Assembly (NCBI GenBank): GCA_002686355.1
Contig: NZBV01000029.1
Span: 1 to 19,236 of the forward strand
DNA length: 19,236 nt
Direction: 5' to 3'
From: Candidatus Pacearchaeota archaeon
GTDB taxonomy: Archaea; Nanobdellota; Nanobdellia; Pacearchaeales; GW2011-AR1
The notes under the pieces are model-generated. The model saw only the letters and a list, made by a program, of their open reading frames with translations, did not search any database and was not told the origin of the DNA. Numbering within the stretch: position 1 is the stretch's first letter; every line of letters starts with the position of its first letter. Shown here piece after piece: positions 1 to 7,966 of the stretch. The position numbers and the translations under genes are program-made.

Positions 1-295
1 TTATGTTTTTATTGGGGGTTAGCAGGATTATTCCCTGATTTTAACATTGCTGTTTATTATCTCCTAAATTTTTTGGTTTTGCCATAGAAGAAGTTCATAG
101 AACATTTTACATAATTTATCTGTTTCTATCCTCCATTCTATTAGCAATATTATCCCCCGAATTTAAACATAAACATCTTGGAGACCGGCATCTTAAATTG
201 AGAAGTATGTTTTAAGTAATTATAGAGATATTAATTTTTCTGAAATTGAAAACTCTCTAACTTATCAGGAAATCAAAAACTTAGTGGTTTGTTAG
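1..295 (+). pseudogene. decayed membrane protein fragment, DUF457-like
   Basis: Three open stretches on the plus strand run into each other in different frames: bases 1-87, 81-215 and 215-295. The first reads as a hydrophobic piece with GLFPDFN, like the G-L-x-P-D-x-D stretch of DUF457 (YdjM-type predicted metal-dependent hydrolase) membrane proteins. The second contains EEVHRTF followed by a hydrophobic helix and then HLGDRHLKL, resembling the E-V-H-R-T-F-T-H-S region of the same family, though the expected second histidine is not preserved. The third is an unremarkable polar tail. None has a convincing start, and the gene would begin left of the window. Two frame changes point to a pseudogene; sequencing or assembly indels are the alternative. 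The family call rests on motif memory only. Bases 296-370 show nothing convincing. Confidence 0.4.
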
Positions 296-370
296 GATGT
301 AGTGATTTTTCTATCAGCCAGCCTTGTTTAATGTTCGGGAGCAATCAAGACCAAACAAGTTGGGCTAGCA

Positions 371-1840
371 TTAACTCCTCTTTTTCTTGCCGCCAAAGTC
401 CTTTAAATGCCCTACCACTGCCTTGACCCCTCGAACATTTAACATAAAATCATCCCAGTTGGTCAAGCTTTTTTTTGTTCTTTGATAAACATATGAAGGT
501 GTCATAAAGATAGTATAAATCTTACTGCAGACAGAAGCAACACTTTTTGGGTCGTTATCTGCTGTTTTCAAAACTGGTTCTTTCATATCATACTTTTCAT
601 AATCAAAAGAGTCAAACAAAAACCAGTTGTTCTTCTTCGCCTCTTTCCATAATTTTGTTCCTGGATAAGGAATTAAGATAGTGGCTTGCAAAACTCCTGC
701 CTTTCCAGATTGCATAAGACTTTTAGCAAGCTCAAAGGTTTTCATTGCATCTTCTTTGGTTTCCCAGGGATATCCAACAATCATTGTTAGATGAACTGTA
801 AGCCCCGCTTTTGTTGCCATTCTGCAGCCTTTTTCGATATCTTCGACTTTTACACCTTTGTCCAATTTGTCGAGGGTAAATTGATTGCCAGACTCCAGAC
901 CAAATTTGAGCAATCTGAATCCTGCCTTCTTCATCAAATGGTAATCCTCTTGTTTTAAAACTCCAAACCTCATGTTGCAAGAATATCTTATCTTTTTATT
1001 ATAACCTCTTTCAATTAAACCCTCGCATAAATCTCTCAGCCATTCTCCAGTCATTAATGTCCCGGAATCATCAAAAATTTCTCTTGCCCCATATTTTTCA
1101 ATCAACTTTCCAATTTCATCTAAAACATTTTCAACACTTCTGACTCTGAATCTTGGGTACATCCTTGGCCATGCACAAAATTTGCATCTGCCCCACCAGC
1201 AATCTCTTCCACTCATAATATAGAAATATGGTTTGCGACTGATGTTGTATTCCTCTTGATAATTTTTCCACTTTGTTAATTCCCTATCAATAAAAGGAGC
1301 TTCATCGAGATTATGGCTTAATTTGAATTCCCCATTATTTCTTATTAACCTGCCTTTTCGATAATAAATTCCTTTTGGAGGCCGCTCATTTTCGATTATT
1401 GAATCTGTAAGTTCTTTGAGAAGAAAATCATAATCTCCTCCTGTCAAAACATAATCTGTTCTTGAATTTTCCATTGTCTCTTCTGGAAAAGACGTGACAT
1501 GATCCCCCATAATAGCAATTTTCATTTTTGGAAACTTTTCTTTTAACCTGTCGATTATTTTCCAATGCTGTTTTATCACAGGCGTTTTTGTTTCAAATGC
1601 AAATAAATCTGGCTTTTCCTCTTTAATAATCTCTATAAATTTTTCCCAATTAATCCCCTCAGCAATACAATCCATCCAGATAATCTCATGTCCTGCATCT
1701 TTTAACATTGTCGCGGCAGTAGCAGGGACAATGGGATAAATCAAACAAGGATTGCTAAACCACTGGAACTGCCTGTTCTGTCCTAAAGTCGCTGTTCCTT
1801 TTTCAGATTCTGTCGGAGGATATCCAATCAAAATTTTCAT
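371..1840 (-). CDS. B12-binding-domain radical SAM protein
   Basis: A 489-residue protein with the layout of class B (cobalamin-binding) radical SAM enzymes. Residues 1-150 look like a Rossmann-type B12-binding domain (IMGDHVTSFPE near 110, then VLTGGDYDFLL near 131-141). The radical SAM core follows, with the cluster motif CWWGRCKFC at C214, C219 and C222. This is CX4CX2C rather than the usual CX3CX2C. Downstream are a GLESGNQ strand near 314-320 and VGYPWET, typical of the barrel. The base-off B12 motif DxHxxG is not intact, so cobalamin binding is uncertain. It lies 34 bases after the GT2 gene on the same strand but has its own TATA box, so it may be transcribed alone or with the glycan operon. 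Substrate unknown; modification of a lipid, sugar or cofactor would fit. The start is set by the leaderless promoter spacing. Confidence 0.85.
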   Translation of the reverse strand: MKILIGYPPTESEKGTATLGQNRQFQWFSNPCLIYPIVPATAATMLKDAGHEIIWMDCIAEGINWEKFIEIIKEEKPDLFAFETKTPVIKQHWKIIDRLKEKFPKMKIAIMGDHVTSFPEETMENSRTDYVLTGGDYDFLLKELTDSIIENERPPKGIYYRKGRLIRNNGEFKLSHNLDEAPFIDRELTKWKNYQEEYNISRKPYFYIMSGRDCWWGRCKFCAWPRMYPRFRVRSVENVLDEIGKLIEKYGAREIFDDSGTLMTGEWLRDLCEGLIERGYNKKIRYSCNMRFGVLKQEDYHLMKKAGFRLLKFGLESGNQFTLDKLDKGVKVEDIEKGCRMATKAGLTVHLTMIVGYPWETKEDAMKTFELAKSLMQSGKAGVLQATILIPYPGTKLWKEAKKNNWFLFDSFDYEKYDMKEPVLKTADNDPKSVASVCSKIYTIFMTPSYVYQRTKKSLTNWDDFMLNVRGVKAVVGHLKDFGGKKKRS

Positions 1841-1861
1841 GAGAATCCTTAATTAAGGAGA

Positions 1862-1871
1862 ATTATAAATG
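1862..1871 (-). promoter_or_regulatory. TATA box, leaderless promoter of the radical SAM gene
   Basis: On the minus strand this reads as CATTTATAAT. Its centre is about 26 bases upstream of the ATG at 1840, the normal archaeal TATA-to-start distance, so the transcript should begin at or next to the start codon. It occupies the short gap after the glycosyltransferase stop codon. A GGAG-like string is not positioned as a Shine-Dalgarno site. Confidence 0.55.
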
Positions 1872-1874
1872 TTT

Positions 1875-2840
1875 TTATCTCTCACTGGATATGTTCAGTT
1901 TCTGTTTCTTTAATAAACCATACAATGAACCAATCCCATGCACAAAAGGTGTTACTGCTGAAGTTATAAACACCCAAAAAGTAATCTTGAGATTTTCCTT
2001 GATACTTGTAATGAAAAAAGTTAGAAGATAAATTCCTAGAACAATTAGAAATAAGAATCTTGTTGTTGAATTAAAGAAAGATAAAATAAACCCTGCAAAA
2101 AATCCTAGCAATCCAACAATTGTAATCAAAAAGTGCAGCTTATTCAATGAGAACTCTTTTTTCATCAACCAAAGATTATCCCTGCCATAGATAAACATCT
2201 GCTTAAAGTGTTTACCTAAAGAATCTCTCCGATGATGATAAACCAAAACATCCTTTGCATAAAATATTTTGTATCCTTTTTTTCTGGCATTAAAACAAAA
2301 CTTAGTATCTTCTGCAGTTAAGAACTTTGAATCATATCCTGATGCAGCCTCTTTCCTTACAATATAATTACAAGAAGGAAGTTCTGTAACAAACTGACTT
2401 TTTCCTTCTTTGTGTCTGATTGCTGCATGCCCACTAACAAAAAAATTAGCTAAAGAATATCCTGAGACTTTTTCCCAGAAATTTGATTCAGGAGGGGTAA
2501 TATTCGGGCCTCCGACTATCCCTATTTTCTCATCGCCAAAATATTTAACTGCATTTTTTAACCAGTCTTTCCTTGGATATGCATCAGAATCAATAAATGC
2601 AAAAAATTCTCCTTCGGCTTTTTTCATCCCAAGATTTCTCTTGAAAGAAGGCTTGGGTTTTATAGTTCTGACAATCTTTAACTTTTTATCCATGTATTTT
2701 TTTGAGATTTTTTTATCTTTTTTATCAGGCAAGACAAGAATTTCAAAATTATCGTAATCTAATCTTAGGCATTCTTTGATACATTTTTCAGCTAGGGGAT
2801 CGATTCTTCTGCAAGGAATTATTATTGAAATCTTTTTCAT
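1875..2840 (-). CDS. GT2 family glycosyltransferase with C-terminal membrane helices
   Basis: A 321-residue GT-A fold transferase. The N-terminus MKKISIIIPC is the usual first beta strand of the nucleotide-sugar domain. The metal-binding DxD is DSD at 84-86 (AFIDSDAYP), and an acidic pair at 177-178 (TAEDTKF) sits where the family's catalytic base region lies. YHHRRDS at 201-207 is typical of this subgroup. Residues from about 234 hold three hydrophobic helices that would anchor it in the cytoplasmic membrane. It most likely adds a sugar to a dolichyl-phosphate-linked carrier or forms a polyprenyl-phosphate sugar. It follows the flippase-like gene by 15 bases. In haloarchaeal AglD a GT2 domain and this kind of membrane domain are fused; here they are separate adjacent genes. 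The sugar is unknown. Confidence 0.88.
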   Translation of the reverse strand: MKKISIIIPCRRIDPLAEKCIKECLRLDYDNFEILVLPDKKDKKISKKYMDKKLKIVRTIKPKPSFKRNLGMKKAEGEFFAFIDSDAYPRKDWLKNAVKYFGDEKIGIVGGPNITPPESNFWEKVSGYSLANFFVSGHAAIRHKEGKSQFVTELPSCNYIVRKEAASGYDSKFLTAEDTKFCFNARKKGYKIFYAKDVLVYHHRRDSLGKHFKQMFIYGRDNLWLMKKEFSLNKLHFLITIVGLLGFFAGFILSFFNSTTRFLFLIVLGIYLLTFFITSIKENLKITFWVFITSAVTPFVHGIGSLYGLLKKQKLNISSER

Positions 2841-2855
2841 ATGTCTATTTTGCTT

Positions 2856-3806
2856 TTAAGAATTAAAAAACTTCCTATCAAATTTTTTCTTACTTTTTAA
2901 AATCAAAAAGCCCCCAATAATCGCAGGCAATATTGCTGTTAGTGCTAGACCTATCATTGACATTGAAAAGACTTTTGTAGCTTCAACGTTTAACAAACTA
3001 AAAAATCCGATTAGTGATGCCTCTCTTGTCCCAAGCCCGCCAATTGTTATTGGGATCTGGCTAATCAAGGTTGCTAAAGGAAGAATTGCAAGATAATAGA
3101 AATAAGAAACATTTATCCCAAGCGATAGCCCGATAAAATAATTGACAGTTTCTAAAACAATCCATGTCAATAAATTCATCAAGAAGAAAAGTGGGAAATA
3201 TCTTTTTTTAGGCATATTCTCATAAAATGATTCAAAAAGTTTCTTCCCCCTGTTTTTCATTCTTTTTGGGACAATCCTCTTTAAAAAAATCCCTAAAATT
3301 TTCCTGCTTCTTTTTTCTTCAATAAAAAGAATCAATCCCACAATTAATAGAATAAGGGCAATTGAAAAATAATAAATATATACCCTTGGAATAATCGCTT
3401 TTATTGCAATTGCAAATATAACAATAAAAATCAGAGCACACAAATCCAAAACTTTATCAATAGTATAATTACTCAAACCCTTCCCTAAGTTTCCATTATG
3501 TCTCCTTAAATATTCTGCGCGCATTGCAACTCCGATTCTCGACGGAGTAATGAATGAATAAAAGAACGTTTTAGTGTTAATTTTAAATGCATCAATATAA
3601 GAAATGTCTATTTTTTGGACTCTGGCAATAACAAACCATTTTCCTGTTTGTAGTACCATAAAGATGAGGAAAAAGAATAACGCGGTTATTAAAAGATTAG
3701 AATTCGCATTTTTGACTTCCAAAAGAATTTTGGAGACATCTAATCTAAATAAGATATAAACAAAAATCGCAATTCCTATTATAGGCAATAACCTCTTCCA
3801 CTTCAT
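2856..3806 (-). CDS. flippase-like / AglD-type (UPF0104) integral membrane protein
   Basis: A 316-residue protein with about seven or eight hydrophobic segments, belonging to the lysylphosphatidylglycerol synthase transmembrane region / UPF0104 family. Diagnostic strings are TPSRIGVAMRAEYL near 87-100 and ITIGGLGTREASL near 253-265. In archaea, members accompany glycosylation genes and are proposed to handle lipid-linked sugars, possibly translocation across the membrane; the biochemical activity is not firmly settled. The start codon overlaps the stop of the preceding GlcNAc-1-P transferase by one base (TAATG), implying translational coupling. The lysyl-transferase domain found in bacterial MprF is absent, so lipid aminoacylation is not expected. 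Confidence 0.85.
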   Translation of the reverse strand: MKWKRLLPIIGIAIFVYILFRLDVSKILLEVKNANSNLLITALFFFLIFMVLQTGKWFVIARVQKIDISYIDAFKINTKTFFYSFITPSRIGVAMRAEYLRRHNGNLGKGLSNYTIDKVLDLCALIFIVIFAIAIKAIIPRVYIYYFSIALILLIVGLILFIEEKRSRKILGIFLKRIVPKRMKNRGKKLFESFYENMPKKRYFPLFFLMNLLTWIVLETVNYFIGLSLGINVSYFYYLAILPLATLISQIPITIGGLGTREASLIGFFSLLNVEATKVFSMSMIGLALTAILPAIIGGFLILKSKKKFDRKFFNS

Positions 3807-4807
3807 TAGGTTATACCCCCTCTAAATAATAAAAATCCAAGAAGGATTATCAAAATTTGGAAGGCATTTATGAACCATACGAGTTCTTTTTCATGAACCT
3901 CGCCCCTCTTTTTTATTTTTTTTAATAAATAAATTCCAATGTGCTCAATGCCATAAAACTTCTCATAAGGCATTTCTAATCCGCCTCTTGAATTCAATTT
4001 AGCAATGCTTTGTTTTCTCAACTTTCCTCTTACTTTCAATCCTGTTTCAAGGATATATGGGATAAAAAAGAAAATAGCAATCTTTTCAATGTTCCCGAGA
4101 ATTGCCACAACTGCTATCAGTGCTCCTATAGGATAAGTCAAAACGTCTCCTGGAAAAATTTTTGCAGGCACCTTGTTGAACACATAAAAAGCAAACAAGC
4201 AGGAAATCATAATCAGGCAAATCAAACTTAGCCATGTTGTTTCATTCAGATATGTAACAAGGGATAATGCAGATAAAATTAAAATTCCTTGGCTTGCTGC
4301 AAGTCCGTTATATCCTTCTATAAAGTTAAATGTAACTGTCGCACCGACGACCCCCAAGGGGATTAATATCAATGGATAAATTAAACCAAGTTCTAGACCC
4401 ATCATTGATGAAACTCCTGCATTTATAACAATCAAAGGAATTGATGCAGTTACCACTAAGAAGATTCTCAGTTTTGTTGAAAGGCCTCCGTGAATCCATC
4501 CAAGAATATCATCAATCAATCCGACAAAACCTACAATGAGAATCGTAGTCATTAATGCAAAAATCTGAACTGTTGTCGTATCTGTTTCAAGAATAAAAGT
4601 CTTTATTGCAATATAAGATAAAACACCTAAAACAAATCCGAACACAACTGTTATTCCTCCTGATCCAGGGATTTTTTTTTGCCGCCCAATTTTATGCATA
4701 TCTTCCCAAACCAACCCTGCTCTCTTGGCTTTTTTTATCCAATAAGGCAATGAAAACAAAGTTACAAAAAAACCTAGCACTACTGGCATAATTAAAATTT
4801 TTTCCAT
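3806..4807 (-). CDS. UDP-GlcNAc:polyprenyl-phosphate GlcNAc-1-phosphate transferase (Alg7/AglH, MraY/WecA superfamily)
   Basis: A 333-residue multispanning enzyme of the polyprenyl-phosphate N-acetylhexosamine-1-phosphate transferase superfamily, which starts lipid-linked glycan assembly. Visible motifs are IPGSGG near 46-51, the Mg-binding GLIDDILG with D99 and D100, NFIEGYNGLAASQG at 161-174, and the catalytic KIFPGDVLTYPIGA around 216-229. Residues 277-308 form the long cytoplasmic loop before the last helix, with HIG in YGIEHIGIYLL standing in the family's nucleotide-binding loop. The Alg7-like FPGD-x-x-T form favours the eukaryote/archaeal dolichyl-phosphate type over bacterial MraY. It is coupled to AglB upstream and the flippase-like gene downstream by TAATG overlaps. 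The exact sugar (GlcNAc versus another HexNAc) is inferred. Confidence 0.9.
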   Translation of the reverse strand: MEKILIMPVVLGFFVTLFSLPYWIKKAKRAGLVWEDMHKIGRQKKIPGSGGITVVFGFVLGVLSYIAIKTFILETDTTTVQIFALMTTILIVGFVGLIDDILGWIHGGLSTKLRIFLVVTASIPLIVINAGVSSMMGLELGLIYPLILIPLGVVGATVTFNFIEGYNGLAASQGILILSALSLVTYLNETTWLSLICLIMISCLFAFYVFNKVPAKIFPGDVLTYPIGALIAVVAILGNIEKIAIFFFIPYILETGLKVRGKLRKQSIAKLNSRGGLEMPYEKFYGIEHIGIYLLKKIKKRGEVHEKELVWFINAFQILIILLGFLLFRGGIT

Positions 4808-7614
4808 TATCTATACTCCCCTGGTTTTGCAATATTCACCTCTTGAGGGTATTCCTTATTCAGATATTCAGGATTCACTTTTATTCCCCCCGGGTAGCTG
4901 ACCTCCCATATTTTAATCGGCCCATTAAAACCATTATAATAAATAAATTTTCCTTCAAATACCTTCTGTTGTTTAAGATTTTCAACAAATAAATTTTCTT
5001 CACTATGTACTAGTTTGAAATAATCTGACTCCTGCTCGAATAAATATAATCTTGCAAGTCCTGAATGAACCGTCCTCTCGCTTAAGTAAAATGCAGCACC
5101 AATGGAATTGAGGTTTAATTGACCATTTGTCAAATCATTCATTTTTGGAAATATGAAGATTCCTGATTCTAATCCAGAACCAAAGTCCTTGAGCTCTCCG
5201 TTAATATAAAGATATCTTACAGGGATTGAATATTGCTTGTTGTTATATACAAACACTGTTTCTGGCTGCGAAAATTCATCGTTGTTTCCATAAGATAAAA
5301 TCAATGCTCCAACTACTGCTGCTTTTTTTGGGAGAAGAATTTCCTTCCCATTCTCTTCCCAGATAATATCCTCATCTGTTGCAGTTCCTCCTTGATAAAC
5401 ATAAAATGTTTTATTGTTTGTTTCTTTTGTTTGTTTCTCATCCATCAGGAATGTTGCAATCCATGAGAACCGATCATAATTTTCATCAGCACCAATACTT
5501 GAGTAAGCAGTATATTTTCCAATCTCTGTTGAATCAATCAAGAGATGTGTCCCATTGTGGCTGTAGAGAAATTCTAGCGCTTTCCGTTCATCAGGGCCTG
5601 TTAGAACATGCCTTCCCATGAGATGATTCCAATAACCTATCGCATTTCCTCCGTCGAGAATTGTTGATCTCTCTCCCATTGATTGTAGCCAGTATCCATA
5701 ATCCCACCAGTGCGCAAAAACCGCGTCAGAAGATGTGTTTTCCCTAACCCATTCCATTGCCTTCTGCCATTGCCACTGATAAGGACCAGGACCAAAATTC
5801 TCTGCCATTGCTCTGTCTCTTTCATAATAATTCCATAAGGTGAATAGGGAAGAAACCAGAATTAGGATAACTAAGATTCCTAATAAAAATTTCATTGTCT
5901 CTTCTTTCTCTCTAAGATATCTTTTTGACATGTTGATTATCAAAAAAGCAACAGCAAGAGGACTAACAGCTCCAAGAGCCATTATCAATCTTATCCCCCC
6001 TCTTGCTCCGATTATACCCAATGTCAGGACCAGGAAATAAAGTATATATGAGAAATTTAATTTCTTGAAGATTCCTAAACTTTGGTTTTGGTATCTTTTA
6101 TAATAAAAGTATCCAAAGCTCCCAAAAAAGAAAACCCACCCCCCAAAGTAAACGAATAGACTTAATCCACTGACTCCATTCAGGATTCCTTCTGAAGAAT
6201 ATCTGCTGAATATAAGAGAGACCAGGAAAGTAACATAACTAAATGTCAGAAATAATCTTTCCCTTTTTCCAAGACTTTTTATTAATTTATTGAATAATGC
6301 AATAGAACCTATGAAGAACAACCAGAAGTAGAGAGGAATATTAAACACAACAGGTCCAAAGTCATTCTTCCATTCACCTGCAAAATAGGGTTGTTTATTT
6401 TCTGCAACAGTCATCCCAAATCTCGTAACCTGCGGTGAAATCAGAGAATCCTTCACATGGTTTATCTGCTCTATCATAAAACTTGGGCCAAAAATAGCCA
6501 GGACGGCTATTATCAAAATCAGGGCAGAAAAAATCAATGCTGAAATCTCTCTGGGAATTTTAATCTTTTCCAGGTTTTTATTTTTTAATATAGCTAGGCT
6601 TATACCAATCATTACAAGAGTTCCTGTTGCAAAACCAGTAGATGTTGACATTAGTAAGTTTTTCAGTGCATATCTCGTTGAAAAGGACATCATTAATGCG
6701 AATGAAGAAATTAGCCATGAAACATAAATATAAAATTCTTTTTTGTGAACTTTCCCAAAAATAAATGAGAGGATTATTGCACTTGAAATTGAAAAAAAGA
6801 CAAAGATTACCCCTCCCCAGACAAGCGCCATTAATGCTGTTGAAACTCCTGCTAGAACTCCGAATGAAATCCCCTTCTTTAATTTCTCAGAAGTCATTGC
6901 TTCCAGAAAGAAATAAAGGGCCATAAACATAAAGAAAAATGCTGCAGATTCTTTTTCAGGAATTCCTGCAATTGTTCTTGGTAATAGAGAAGGAACAAGC
7001 ACAAAAAATCCAGTTGCTATAAGCGCAATGATGTTTTTGGTTCTATCATCCTCATTGTAAAAGACTTTTCTCGCAAAAAGGAAAAATGCAATTGCAGTCA
7101 GACCAGCCATAAAAACCGGGAACAAAATTGCAGCATAAGTTACTGTGACTTCTTTTGAGAAAAAAGACAGAAAATGGTAAAACCAGGCGATTATATAAGA
7201 AAGCAGTTTCATCTCTCCTGCAGTATTATATCCTAATGGAACAGAACGCATCATATCCCAAATCATTAACTTTCCGTTTTCAACAATATATTCTGCCCAT
7301 CTTAAGAAAAGAAAGGGGTCTAAGTCAGGACCAAGAGTCCATGTGCCTGTAGTGATGTCCTTTAATCTTGGAATGTTCCTTGTCCTGATATACAGACTGA
7401 TGAAGACAATGATTGCCAGAATTCCGTAATAAATTCTTCCTGTCTTTTGACTGAGAAAATTAATTATCTTTTGTTTTCTTTCAGACAAGTCATCTGTTGT
7501 AGGAGGAATTTCAGAAACCGCTTTTGCAATCTTTTCTTCTTTTGTTGCAATCTCCTCTGGAATTGCAGAAGTTTCCCGAATCTCTTTACTTATATCTGTT
7601 CTTTTATCTTCCAT
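4807..7614 (-). CDS. aglB: AglB oligosaccharyltransferase (STT3 family)
   Basis: A 935-residue STT3-type catalytic subunit that transfers a lipid-linked glycan to Asn in N-x-S/T sequons on the outer face of the membrane. Residues 61-600 hold about 13 hydrophobic segments. The first metal-binding motif is D97-L-D99 (GPDLDPF). An E-x-E pair, E220 and E222, lies in GIPEKES. The external loop 5 motif is TVAE at 402-405. The soluble C-terminal domain carries the sequon-recognition WWDYG at 636-640 and a DK-type motif with D694 and K700. All core motifs are intact, so it should be active. An SD-like GGGAG lies 10 bases upstream, inside the zinc-ribbon gene that ends one base before it. Unusual point: about 60 charged cytoplasmic residues precede the first helix. 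Confidence 0.97.
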   Translation of the reverse strand: MEDKRTDISKEIRETSAIPEEIATKEEKIAKAVSEIPPTTDDLSERKQKIINFLSQKTGRIYYGILAIIVFISLYIRTRNIPRLKDITTGTWTLGPDLDPFLFLRWAEYIVENGKLMIWDMMRSVPLGYNTAGEMKLLSYIIAWFYHFLSFFSKEVTVTYAAILFPVFMAGLTAIAFFLFARKVFYNEDDRTKNIIALIATGFFVLVPSLLPRTIAGIPEKESAAFFFMFMALYFFLEAMTSEKLKKGISFGVLAGVSTALMALVWGGVIFVFFSISSAIILSFIFGKVHKKEFYIYVSWLISSFALMMSFSTRYALKNLLMSTSTGFATGTLVMIGISLAILKNKNLEKIKIPREISALIFSALILIIAVLAIFGPSFMIEQINHVKDSLISPQVTRFGMTVAENKQPYFAGEWKNDFGPVVFNIPLYFWLFFIGSIALFNKLIKSLGKRERLFLTFSYVTFLVSLIFSRYSSEGILNGVSGLSLFVYFGGWVFFFGSFGYFYYKRYQNQSLGIFKKLNFSYILYFLVLTLGIIGARGGIRLIMALGAVSPLAVAFLIINMSKRYLREKEETMKFLLGILVILILVSSLFTLWNYYERDRAMAENFGPGPYQWQWQKAMEWVRENTSSDAVFAHWWDYGYWLQSMGERSTILDGGNAIGYWNHLMGRHVLTGPDERKALEFLYSHNGTHLLIDSTEIGKYTAYSSIGADENYDRFSWIATFLMDEKQTKETNNKTFYVYQGGTATDEDIIWEENGKEILLPKKAAVVGALILSYGNNDEFSQPETVFVYNNKQYSIPVRYLYINGELKDFGSGLESGIFIFPKMNDLTNGQLNLNSIGAAFYLSERTVHSGLARLYLFEQESDYFKLVHSEENLFVENLKQQKVFEGKFIYYNGFNGPIKIWEVSYPGGIKVNPEYLNKEYPQEVNIAKPGEYR

Positions 7615-7615
7615 T

Positions 7616-7747
7616 TTAAGAAAGCTCCCTGACTAAATCCTCTGCATCAAGTTCTTTTGATATCTTAGCACTATCACAATAAGGACACTTTTTCATTTTT
7701 TTTGATTCAAACCGATAATCACAATTTTTGCAGACAAATTTCACCAT
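7616..7747 (-). CDS. 43-residue zinc ribbon protein heading the glycosylation operon
   Basis: A short gene translated directly here: 43 residues starting MVKFVCKNCDYRFE and ending VRELS. It has two CxxC knuckles, C6/C9 and C21/C24, separated by 11 residues, with CPYCDSAKIS forming the second: a rubredoxin-like or RpoP-like zinc ribbon. The C-terminal 15 residues are acidic. It is the first gene after a strong TATA box, with the ATG at the expected leaderless start, and it ends one base before aglB. Position and intact knuckles argue for a real gene despite its size. Function unknown; a small nucleic-acid-binding or protein-interaction module is the usual reading for such folds, but nothing here shows which. 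Confidence 0.75.
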   Translation of the reverse strand: MVKFVCKNCDYRFESKKMKKCPYCDSAKISKELDAEDLVRELS

Positions 7748-7768
7748 ATCCTATTGGAAAAGAAATTC

Positions 7769-7777
7769 ATTTAAATA
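7769..7777 (-). promoter_or_regulatory. TATA box of the zinc ribbon-aglB operon (leaderless)
   Basis: Minus-strand TATTTAAAT centred about 26 bases ahead of the zinc-ribbon ATG at 7747. There is no room for a leader, so the mRNA probably starts at the ATG. It should drive the five tightly linked glycosylation genes down to 1875. Confidence 0.6.
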
Positions 7778-7807
7778 TCTTTTTAGGACTTTAAGTTCAT
7801 TTTATGA

Positions 7808-7890
7808 TTGGTATTAGCCCTTGCAAGTTCGTGAGATTAATAACCTAAAACTGGCTTCACCAAGTTTTTCGCTTAACTAATTTTATTAAT
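7808..7890 (-). ncRNA. candidate structured RNA or terminator, two tandem hairpins
   Basis: The gap between the SpoIIM gene and the zinc ribbon (7748-7966) has no ORF. On the minus strand it can form two adjacent hairpins. The first pairs 7860-7868 with 7847-7854 (AAAACT-GG against CCAGTTTT, one bulged base at 7862, five-base loop). The second pairs bases around 7834-7846 with 7809-7819 (GGT-ATTA-TC against GG-TAAT-ACC, with bulges and a large loop). A TATA-like GTTTATAAT on the minus strand at 7910-7918 would put a start near 7888-7890. The first stem ends in GTTTTA, so it may instead terminate the SpoIIM transcript. No tRNA, C/D box or clear H/ACA signature was found. Confidence 0.3.
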
Positions 7891-7966
7891 GAATAATCTG
7901 GCAAAGTCGATTATAAACAAATTATTTGAACACATTGGTACGAGCATTCATTGGAATAAGAATAAG

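Noticed and set aside
2410..2757. 115-codon plus-strand frame opposite the GT2 gene
   Set aside because: Antisense shadow; the minus-strand frame has intact GT2 motifs.
7803..7870. tRNA in the gap between SpoIIM and the zinc ribbon
   Set aside because: A GTTCG-like string drew attention, but no acceptor stem, anticodon arm or complete cloverleaf can be formed.
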